Position numbers and translations under genes: made by a program
Shown: in pieces, positions 27,937-33,486 of the stretch
Position numbering within the stretch: position 1 is the stretch's first letter
Layout of the letters: every line of letters begins with the position of its first letter
The notes under the pieces: model-generated
The model's input: only the letters and a program-made list of their open reading frames with translations
Database searches by the model: none
Told to the model about the DNA's origin: nothing
Source of the DNA: Actinobacteria bacterium BACL15 MAG-120619-bin91
Lineage (GTDB): Bacteria > Actinomycetota > Actinomycetes > Nanopelagicales > Nanopelagicaceae
NCBI GenBank assembly: GCA_001438925.1
Contig: LIAM01000004.1
Coordinates: 1-33,486, forward strand
Direction of reading: 5' to 3'
Length of the DNA stretch: 33,486 nucleotides

Positions 27937-28820
27937 TAGGTGCGTTCCCTAAAATCGCTATCGATCCAGATGCGCTGCAACATGTGCCAATCCTGAGGAG
28001 TTTGTGAAATCCCATCCTGAAAATGTTTTGCGGTTATCTGGACAATCTCCTGCACCTTTGCGCCTTCTTCTCCCACGTTAGGTATGGTTACACTTCTAAA
28101 TTCAATATGGATTCCGGTTTCGGTGTATGAAACAAAGGCTGTAATAAGTGGTGCCTGCGTTTTCAATGCCAATAGGGCAGGTCCTGCCGGCATGCGTGCT
28201 CTGGCGTTAAAGAAATCAACATCGATACCTGAGGCGGATAAATCTCTGTCGGCGACAAGTGCAACAAGTGCGCCCTGTCGCAACCTCTGAGCCAAGGTTC
28301 CTATGACACGACCATCTAATGGCAATACCTCCATTCCCATAGCTTGCCTATAAGCAAGGAACTTCAAAAACAATTTTTCTGGTTTTAATCTTTCAGCCAC
28401 AGTGACTAATGGAATACCTTTAGCGCAAAAGTAAGCACCGGCATGATCCCAATTTCCGGCATGAGGAAGAGCAACTATCACGCCTTTCTTTGCCTCAATC
28501 GCATCAAGCAATAGGTGTTCATTGGTGACCGTAACAGTTGCTGCTACACGATCAGCCGACCAATCTGGAAATCTAAATGTGTCACACCAGTACCGCATAT
28601 ATGAACGCATACCATCTATGACTAATAAATCTAAATTCAGTGAGGTCATTATTGGTTGAGTTCGCTCAAGATTCGCGCGTAACCTCTTTGTACTCTTACC
28701 ATTTTTCTTCACCAAGTAATCAGCGATGCGATAGGCGAGTTTGTAAGCGGTTTTTTCAGGTAACCATCTCACAAGACGCCAACCGGCAAAGTATAGGTAA
28801 GCGGTCAAATTATCTTTCAC
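27936..28820 (-). CDS. patA: Phosphatidylinositol mannoside acyltransferase
   Basis: An LpxL/HtrB-family membrane-associated enzyme that acylates the mannose of PIM; it corresponds to mycobacterial PatA. The active-site HxxxxD is H120 to D125 (PHAGNWDHAG), followed by VADRDLSASGIDVDFF. I use GTG 28820 (294 residues), which gives the family N-terminus MKDNLTAYLYFAGWRLVRWLPE and has AAAAAGG upstream. The TTG at 28841 would add seven residues and enlarge the overlap with pgsA. The lipid chemistry is inferred from synteny with pgsA and pimA. Confidence 0.9.
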   Translation of the reverse strand: MKDNLTAYLYFAGWRLVRWLPEKTAYKLAYRIADYLVKKNGKSTKRLRANLERTQPIMTSLNLDLLVIDGMRSYMRYWCDTFRFPDWSADRVAATVTVTNEHLLLDAIEAKKGVIVALPHAGNWDHAGAYFCAKGIPLVTVAERLKPEKLFLKFLAYRQAMGMEVLPLDGRVIGTLAQRLRQGALVALVADRDLSASGIDVDFFNARARMPAGPALLALKTQAPLITAFVSYTETGIHIEFRSVTIPNVGEEGAKVQEIVQITAKHFQDGISQTPQDWHMLQRIWIDSDFRERT

Positions 28821-29415
28821 TGTTGCTGGCCTTTTTAACAATCAACATTCTTTGGAGGACGGTGAAAGTGCCAAGAGCAGCAAGAAGCCACATTCCAATT
28901 GTCAATACATATGGAACTCCAAGACCATCAAAACCGATGGCAGTTAGGGCGATGATCAAACGCTCGGTGCGCTCTGCTATCCCACCTGAGCAGGAGATTC
29001 CGAAACTTTCAGCCTTGGCACGTATATATGGAACAAGCAATCCAGTAACTAGGGTTGCTAAAACTACATAAGACAACTCATCATTTTCATTGATGAGAAA
29101 GATTGATACACCAAGTAGAACCGCGGAGTCGGTGATTCGATCGATGGTCGAATCCAAGAAACCACCCCATTTGCTAGAGCCTGCACTCGAAAGCCTCGCC
29201 ATTGCTCCGTCGAAGAGATCACTTAATGCCAAAATACAGATTGCAACGGTTCCGATGAAGAACTCACCACGTGGGTAGAAATACAAGGCGCAGATGACAA
29301 CTCCAATCGCTCCTACCCAAGTAACCGCATTTGGCGTGATACCACGTCGCAGAGCAAAGGCCGCCACGGGGGTAATTACCCGAGTGACCGTTGGCTTCAA
29401 ACGTGCGCTTAACAT
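28810..29415 (-). CDS. pgsA: Phosphatidylinositol phosphate synthase (CDP-alcohol phosphatidyltransferase)
   Basis: Joins CDP-diacylglycerol to inositol phosphate, the entry step to phosphatidylinositol in actinobacteria. The CDP-alcohol signature is D66-xx-D69-G70-xx-A73-R74, G84-xxx-D88-xxx-D92, with several membrane helices around it. The frame opens at 29496, but the first 27 residues lie across the divergent gene. The ATG at 29415 (201 residues) gives the family start MLSARLKPTVTRV. TACGAT lies eight bases before it, suggesting a very short or absent leader. Assignment to the inositol branch rests on linkage to pimA. Confidence 0.9.
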   Translation of the reverse strand: MLSARLKPTVTRVITPVAAFALRRGITPNAVTWVGAIGVVICALYFYPRGEFFIGTVAICILALSDLFDGAMARLSSAGSSKWGGFLDSTIDRITDSAVLLGVSIFLINENDELSYVVLATLVTGLLVPYIRAKAESFGISCSGGIAERTERLIIALTAIGFDGLGVPYVLTIGMWLLAALGTFTVLQRMLIVKKASNSER

Positions 29416-29423
29416 CAAGGACC

Positions 29424-29433
29424 ATCGTAGGCT
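29424..29433. promoter_or_regulatory. Overlapping divergent -10 elements
   Basis: The ten bases ATCGTAGGCT contain TAGGCT on the plus strand (29428-29433, six bases before the GTG at 29440). On the minus strand they contain TACGAT (29429-29424, eight bases before the pgsA ATG at 29415). The two TAnnnT hexamers share the TA at 29428-29429. Only 24 bases separate the two start codons, so no other space for promoters exists between the genes. The -35 regions are weak and would lie inside the opposite gene. Confidence 0.5.
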
Positions 29434-29439
29434 GAGCCA

Positions 29440-30033
29440 GTGCAAACACAAATTACCCAAACACAAACCAAGGGAATTATTCATATCTATGGCCACACCA
29501 GCGCTGAGCCTGAACTAGTCGCACAAACCTTCGGGGGTCTGTTTACCCAAGAGGTTCACAGCGATAGCGACCTGGCGATTTTTGCGATTAATCCATCGGC
29601 GGGTATTGATCAAGAGACCATTGCAATCTGGTCAGAGCTCGATGAGTTTCAGATTCCTCGTCTGGTGGTTGTTACTCATTTAGAAAAGCAAGAGGCAGAT
29701 TTTGATGATGCTGTGATGATCGCTAATCGAGTTTTCTCTCCGATGGCAACTCCATACTTAGTTCTTCACGATGATGCGGGTTTACCGATAGCACTTATTT
29801 CCCTCGCCGATTTATCAATCATTGATTATTCAACTACTCCCCCGACATCACGTGCCAGTGATCCCGAACATCAAACACTTGTTCAAGAGTTTAGAGATGA
29901 GTATCTCGAATTGGTACAAAGCTCTGGCGATCAGGCATTTCCGGCGGGATTACTCTTCCCAGCGATACCATTATGGATTGAAAGAGGAATAGGCGTAGAC
30001 ATTGTGAAGCAGTACATCAACCAAATTAATTAA
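29440..30033 (+). CDS. Degenerate EF-G2-like G domain (candidate pseudo-GTPase)
   Basis: A 197-residue protein without signal peptide or membrane helix. Compared by eye with EF-G and actinobacterial EF-G2 (FusA2), it follows the G domain. IHIYGHTSAEPE (14-25) stands where the P-loop should be but lacks GK(S/T). LAIFAINPSAGID (45-57) matches the strand after switch II. IAIWSELDEFQIPRLVVVTHLE (61-82) matches the helix and strand ending in NKxD/TKLD, here THLE. FDDAVMIANRVF and the end GLLFPAIPLWIERGIGVDIVKQYI (170-193) match the later G-domain helices. About 60 residues covering switch I and II are missing, as are domains II-V. GTP binding is therefore unlikely. The GTG start has TAGGCT six bases upstream. 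It abuts the HIT gene tail to tail. Codon use looks like its neighbours. Homology is inferred from memory, function unknown. Confidence 0.68.
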   Translation: MQTQITQTQTKGIIHIYGHTSAEPELVAQTFGGLFTQEVHSDSDLAIFAINPSAGIDQETIAIWSELDEFQIPRLVVVTHLEKQEADFDDAVMIANRVFSPMATPYLVLHDDAGLPIALISLADLSIIDYSTTPPTSRASDPEHQTLVQEFRDEYLELVQSSGDQAFPAGLLFPAIPLWIERGIGVDIVKQYINQIN

Positions 30034-30561
30034 TTACCAAGCAGCTGCAATCTCATCTCGAGTTAAGTGGAGCAGCTGTGGCAAAACCTTCGTCTTACCA
30101 ATTATCGGCATAAAGTTTGCATCTCCGCTCCATCGAGGCACGACATGTTGGTGGATATGTGCGGCAACTCCAGCCCCAGAGATTGCACCCTGATTCATTC
30201 CTAAATTAAAGCCCTCTGGTGATGAAACCTTACGAATAGTTCTCATCGCATGAGATGTAAGTGATGAGATTTCATTTCTCTCCTCATCACTCAAATCAGT
30301 CAGATCAGCTACATGTCTGAAGGAGCAGACCAAGAGATGTCCTGGGTTATATGGATAAAGATTCATGACTACATAGGAGCTCTTGCCACGATAAACAATC
30401 AGACCCTCTTGATCACTCATTGCAGGAATGTCGCAGAAGGGACATGTGACAGCGTTTCCTTCTAAAGGTCTATTTTCTCCACGCAGGTACTCGAGACGAT
30501 GAGGTGCCCACAACCGCTGCCACCCATCGGGCATTCCGGCACCAGTTATCTCGTGGCTCAC
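30034..30561 (-). CDS. HIT-family protein, probable Ap4A phosphorylase
   Basis: A 175-residue histidine-triad protein. The motif HIHQH (135-139) in AAHIHQHVVPRWSGDANF is intact and C40 and C43 (CPFC) suggest a zinc site. It closely resembles the mycobacterial protein encoded between thrS and pgsA, which cleaves diadenosine tetraphosphate with phosphate. Ap4A is a by-product of aminoacyl-tRNA synthetases, so linkage to thrS is sensible. The start is GTG 30561, three bases after the thrS stop; ATG 30534 is an alternative that would drop nine residues. Its stop lies directly against the stop of the convergent EF-G-like gene. Confidence 0.9.
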   Translation of the reverse strand: MSHEITGAGMPDGWQRLWAPHRLEYLRGENRPLEGNAVTCPFCDIPAMSDQEGLIVYRGKSSYVVMNLYPYNPGHLLVCSFRHVADLTDLSDEERNEISSLTSHAMRTIRKVSSPEGFNLGMNQGAISGAGVAAHIHQHVVPRWSGDANFMPIIGKTKVLPQLLHLTRDEIAAAW

Positions 30562-30564
30562 CCG

Positions 30565-32553
30565 CTACACCTGAGTTCGTTCAGCAACAACCTTTTTAAT
30601 TTCAGCGATCGCATCAGCTATTGGAATTCCATTCTTCTGTTCGCCGTTGCGATAGCGGAAGGAGACCGCTCCCGCCTTTTGATCCTCTTCACCTGCAATC
30701 ACCATAAATGGGATCTTTTGCATCTGTGCGTTGCGAACCTTTTTCTGCATCCGATCATCTGATGCATCTAATTCAGCGCGGATGCCAGCTTTGCGCATCT
30801 GCGTCATTACATCACCTAAATAATCAGCAAAGGTATCTGCGACTGGGATTCCAATCGCCTGCACAGGAGCTAACCAAGGCGGAAAGGCGCCGCTGTAATG
30901 CTCCGTCAAAACGCCAAAGAAGCGTTCAATGGAGCCAAAAAGTGCGCGATGAATCATCACTGGACGTTGGCGGGTTCCATCTGTTGCTGAGTATTCAAGT
31001 TCAAACCGCGCAGGCAGTTGGAAATCAACTTGGATTGTTGACATCTGCCAGGTGCGACCGATTGCATCCTTTGCTTGCACAGAAATCTTTGGACCGTAAA
31101 ATGCCGCTCCACCTTCATCCAGAACCAGTTCAAGGTTTTGCGCCGTCGCAGCTTTGCGCAACGCGTCCGTTGCTTCGGCCCAATCTGCATCCTCGCCAAC
31201 AAATTTCTCCTCATTTTTAGTCGACAGTTCGAGGTAAAAATCATTGAGACCATAATCACGTAGCAGGTTAAGAACAAAGGTAAGTAGTGAATCGAGTTCA
31301 CCTACCATCTGCTCTTTAGTGCAGTAAATGTGTGCATCATCTTGGGTAAAACCACGTGCACGCGTGATCCCGTGTAAAACACCAGATTTTTCATAACGGT
31401 AAACGGTTCCGAATTCAAAGAGCCGAAGTGGAAGTTCACGATAGGAGCGACCACGGGACTTGTAGATCAGATTGTGAAATGGACAGTTCATCGGCTTCAT
31501 GTAGTACTGCTGCCCGGCTCGTTTTACAGTTCCATCTGCATTTAACTCTTCATCCAAAATCATGGGCGGATACATTCCATCGGCGTACCACTGCAAGTGA
31601 CCGGAAGTTTCAAATAATGCTGCTTTTGTTAAATGTGGAGAGTAAACAAACTCGTAATTTTCCTGCTCATGGCGGATGCGTGAGTAGTCCTCCATCGCAC
31701 GACGGACGATTCCACCTTTGGGATGGAAGACAGCTAAACCGGAACCAATCTCTTCTGGGAATGAGAAGAGATCTAGCTCTGTTCCTAAGCGACGGTGATC
31801 TCGCTTCTCCGCTTCAGCTAGAAGCTCAAGATAAGCGTTGAGTTCATCTTGTGATGGCCATGCAGTTCCGTAAATTCGCTGCAGCATTGGGTTCTTTTCA
31901 GATCCGCGCCAATATGCCGCCGCTGTGCGCATTAATTTAAAGGCTGGTATCTGCTTAGTAGATGGAAGGTGCGGACCACGACATAAATCGCTCCATACCG
32001 GGTTACCATCGCGACCCAGGTTGTCATAAATGGTCAGCTCGGATCCACCTACTTCTACAGATGCTTCTTCGCCTGCTGGACCTTTAATTCCAATCAATTC
32101 ACATTTAAATGGTTCGTGTGCCAACTCTTTAAGAGCCTGCGCCTCGGTAGTAACACGACGACGAAAACGTTGACCCTCTTTGATGATTTTGCGCATCGCA
32201 CTTTCAATCTTTACCAAGTCATCTGGATTAAAAGTGTTCTCTGGGTCAAAGTCGTAATAGAAACCATCTTTAATCGGAGGGCCAATACCAAGACGGGTGT
32301 TTGCATAAACCTCTTGCACCGCTTGTGCCATGACATGTGCGGTCGAGTGGCGCAGAACCGCTAAACCATCTTGCGATGTAATCAACACAGACTCAACAAC
32401 ATCACCTTCGGCCAGTTCGGTCCATAAATCCCTTAATGAACCATTGACGCGGCATACAACTACATCTTTATTCTCGGCAAAAATATGGGTCGGCCGTTGA
32501 TCTGCTGCTACCTGTTGGGCAACGCCATCAACTGTGATCGAGATCTGAGCCAT
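30565..32553 (-). CDS. thrS: Threonyl-tRNA synthetase
   Basis: A 662-residue class II synthetase: N-terminal TGS domain (about 1-62), editing domain with HSTAHVMAQ and [13 protein letters not shown], catalytic core with MNCPFHN (zinc ligand C357) and [14 protein letters not shown], and a C-terminal anticodon-binding domain. No T-box leader is possible, since pabC ends four bases upstream. No ribosome binding site precedes the ATG; instead TAGGCT lies six bases upstream. Confidence 0.97.
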   Translation of the reverse strand: MAQISITVDGVAQQVAADQRPTHIFAENKDVVVCRVNGSLRDLWTELAEGDVVESVLITSQDGLAVLRHSTAHVMAQAVQEVYANTRLGIGPPIKDGFYYDFDPENTFNPDDLVKIESAMRKIIKEGQRFRRRVTTEAQALKELAHEPFKCELIGIKGPAGEEASVEVGGSELTIYDNLGRDGNPVWSDLCRGPHLPSTKQIPAFKLMRTAAAYWRGSEKNPMLQRIYGTAWPSQDELNAYLELLAEAEKRDHRRLGTELDLFSFPEEIGSGLAVFHPKGGIVRRAMEDYSRIRHEQENYEFVYSPHLTKAALFETSGHLQWYADGMYPPMILDEELNADGTVKRAGQQYYMKPMNCPFHNLIYKSRGRSYRELPLRLFEFGTVYRYEKSGVLHGITRARGFTQDDAHIYCTKEQMVGELDSLLTFVLNLLRDYGLNDFYLELSTKNEEKFVGEDADWAEATDALRKAATAQNLELVLDEGGAAFYGPKISVQAKDAIGRTWQMSTIQVDFQLPARFELEYSATDGTRQRPVMIHRALFGSIERFFGVLTEHYSGAFPPWLAPVQAIGIPVADTFADYLGDVMTQMRKAGIRAELDASDDRMQKKVRNAQMQKIPFMVIAGEEDQKAGAVSFRYRNGEQKNGIPIADAIAEIKKVVAERTQV

Positions 32554-32557
32554 GTGG

Positions 32558-33316
32558 CTAGCCTACCGAAGTCCTTAGCGCCATCGCTTCAATTTCTGCA
32601 CCAAATTCAGGTGATTGCTCCAACAACCTTCCATCGATAGATAAGACGGGTTGTGCTACACGAAGACTGCTTAACAGAAATGCTGACTCCACCTTCGAAA
32701 GATCTGCCAACTCAATACTTTTTACAGCGACACCGCAGTACTCAACTACTAAAGCTCGCATAACTCCAGCAAGAACTCCATCACTTATGGGTGGGGTCAA
32801 CCACTTTCCATCTATCTTGAAAAGCAGGTTAGTAACCGATCCCTCGGATACTCTGCCGAACTCATTGATAATGATCGCCTCGTCGAAACCTTGAGCCTTC
32901 ACAGAGTTCAAAATATCCAACCTATGTGTGTATGGATAGCTCTTTACAGGTTGGCCAGCTACAGATATTTGGCTACTAAGAATTGCAAGTGAAGCGGGTT
33001 GGTGTAATGGCGTGTACGGCAGGTGGACCGCTGACCAATCTCCATCACTTCCAAAGGAGATTCGCAGTAATCCGTTCGGGAATTTTTCAGTTTTACAAAG
33101 AAGTGCCACGCCAACGCGTACATCATCCTCGCTGGCGATGGAAAATCCTAACTGTCTTGAACTTGTAACCGCTCGGCGCATATGTCGAGAAAGCGCCCAC
33201 GGCAAGTTATCAACGGTCTTGATCGTCTCAAATACTCCAGAGCCATTCATCCATCCCTTGTCATCGCATTGACTATCTATGAGATCTATTAAGGCCCCGT
33301 TGTATATCACCTTCAT
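32558..33316 (-). CDS. pabC: Class IV aminotransferase, probable aminodeoxychorismate lyase
   Basis: A 252-residue PLP enzyme of fold type IV. The Schiff-base lysine is K125 ([13 protein letters not shown]), placed by its 20-residue distance to the DEA of [23 protein letters not shown] and the cofactor-phosphate segment [14 protein letters not shown] follow. The N-terminus ([14 protein letters not shown]) is typical. With pabB directly upstream it most likely releases pyruvate from aminodeoxychorismate to give p-aminobenzoate for folate; branched-chain or D-amino-acid transaminases share the fold. Its ATG overlaps the pabB stop by one base. Confidence 0.87.
   Translation of the reverse strand: MKVIYNGALIDLIDSQCDDKGWMNGSGVFETIKTVDNLPWALSRHMRRAVTSSRQLGFSIASEDDVRVGVALLCKTEKFPNGLLRISFGSDGDWSAVHLPYTPLHQPASLAILSSQISVAGQPVKSYPYTHRLDILNSVKAQGFDEAIIINEFGRVSEGSVTNLLFKIDGKWLTPPISDGVLAGVMRALVVEYCGVAVKSIELADLSKVESAFLLSSLRVAQPVLSIDGRLLEQSPEFGAEIEAMALRTSVG
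32560..32565 (-). promoter_or_regulatory. Candidate internal leaderless promoter for thrS
   Basis: On the minus strand the sequence is TAGGCT, six bases (AGCCAC), then ATG. This is the same hexamer and spacing as before the EF-G-like gene at 29440. It lies over the last codons of pabC. No clear -35 is seen. If real, thrS can be transcribed independently of pabB-pabC. Confidence 0.4.
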
Positions 33317-33486
33317 TACTGTTGCCCTGCCGCGATCTTTATCAGACGGGAGGCCTTAAGTTCAGTCTCTTCCCACTCACTCTGCGAATTACTGCTAAAT
33401 GTGATTCCGGCACCAGTCCCAAAATTTACTTTCTCATCTCTCCAAAAAATACGAATGGCAACTGATAGCTCTGCTTTATCTCCCTT
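33316..33486 (-). CDS. pabB: Aminodeoxychorismate synthase component I (C-terminal fragment)
   Basis: The last 56 codons and a TAA stop are present; the gene enters from the right edge. The translation reads AELSVAIRIFWRDEKVNF, then GTGAGITFSSNSQSEWEETELKA. This is the end of the chorismate-binding domain shared by PabB, TrpE and isochorismate synthases, where GAGI and the final E-x-E-x-K pattern are conserved. PabB rather than TrpE is inferred from the one-base overlap with the pabC-like gene. Confidence 0.85.
   Translation of the reverse strand, partial: KGDKAELSVAIRIFWRDEKVNFGTGAGITFSSNSQSEWEETELKASRLIKIAAGQQ

Noticed and set aside
29416-29496. Upstream extension of the pgsA frame by 27 residues
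   Set aside because: The extra part crosses the divergent gene's start, is cysteine- and leucine-rich without family similarity, and the ATG at 29415 matches the usual protein start.
32558-33316. Apparent loss of the PLP lysine in the class IV aminotransferase
   Set aside because: Aligning with E. coli PabC from the RLE motif seemed to misplace the lysine. Counting from the DEA motif puts K125 exactly where the catalytic lysine belongs.
1-33486. CRISPR arrays, insertion sequences, prophage genes, tRNA or rRNA genes
   Set aside because: No regularly spaced repeats, transposase-like frames, phage proteins or tRNA-like cloverleaf sequences were seen; nearly all of the window is explained by conserved housekeeping genes.

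Overview
The window is a 33.5-kb stretch of bacterial housekeeping chromosome from an actinobacterium with modest GC content (mid-40s percent by eye), short intergenic gaps and many ATGA or TAATG junctions. The gene order (pyrR / bldD / nusB / efp / aroQBKC / A24 peptidase / aroE / mltG / ruvX / alaS ... aspS / hisS ... rel / secFD / ruvBAC / yebC / pdxTS ... pimA / PIM acyltransferase / pgsA / HIT / thrS) is the order I know from Streptomyces and Mycobacterium, but compacted. Low GC, small proteins and tight packing suggest a streamlined planktonic lineage such as the freshwater acI group (Nanopelagicales). That placement is inference. I see no rRNA, tRNA, CRISPR array, insertion sequence or prophage, and no gene-free stretch longer than 300 bases. 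The longest is 155 bases.

Nearly everything is read from the minus strand, right to left. Block A (33486-30034) holds the end of pabB, a class IV aminotransferase (pabC-like), thrS and a HIT/Ap4A-phosphorylase-like gene. Block B (29415-25270) makes phosphatidylinositol and its mannosides (pgsA, acyltransferase, pimA), followed by a LemA-like membrane protein and a DUF3048 lipoprotein. Block C (25229-23734) is pdxS-pdxT (vitamin B6). Block D (23690-15940) holds yebC, ruvCAB, secDF and the bifunctional (p)ppGpp enzyme. Block E (14461-7251) holds a metallo-beta-lactamase-fold hydrolase, hisS, aspS, a DUF948 protein, alaS and ruvX. Block F (7254-730) holds mltG, aroE, a small prepilin peptidase, aroC, aroK, aroB, aroQ, efp and nusB. 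The left edge is the start of pyrR. Only three genes lie on the plus strand: a bldD orthologue, a DUF349 protein and a small gene between pgsA and the HIT gene.

The most interesting items are these. (1) The plus-strand gene at 29440-30033 reads as a free-standing, degenerate G domain related to actinobacterial EF-G2. Its P-loop lysine, its switch regions and the K and D of the NKxD/TKLD motif are lost, so it looks like an undescribed pseudo-GTPase. (2) A PyrR-binding RNA hairpin sits two bases upstream of the pyrR ribosome binding site, and its loop matches the UCCNGNGAGG consensus. (3) BldD keeps the complete c-di-GMP signature RxD-x8-RxxD. (4) Three genes (bldD, the EF-G-like gene, thrS) have a TAnnnT hexamer exactly six bases before the start codon, which suggests leaderless transcripts. 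(5) Two divergent gene pairs appear to share or overlap their -10 elements. All promoter calls are by eye and need transcript-end mapping.
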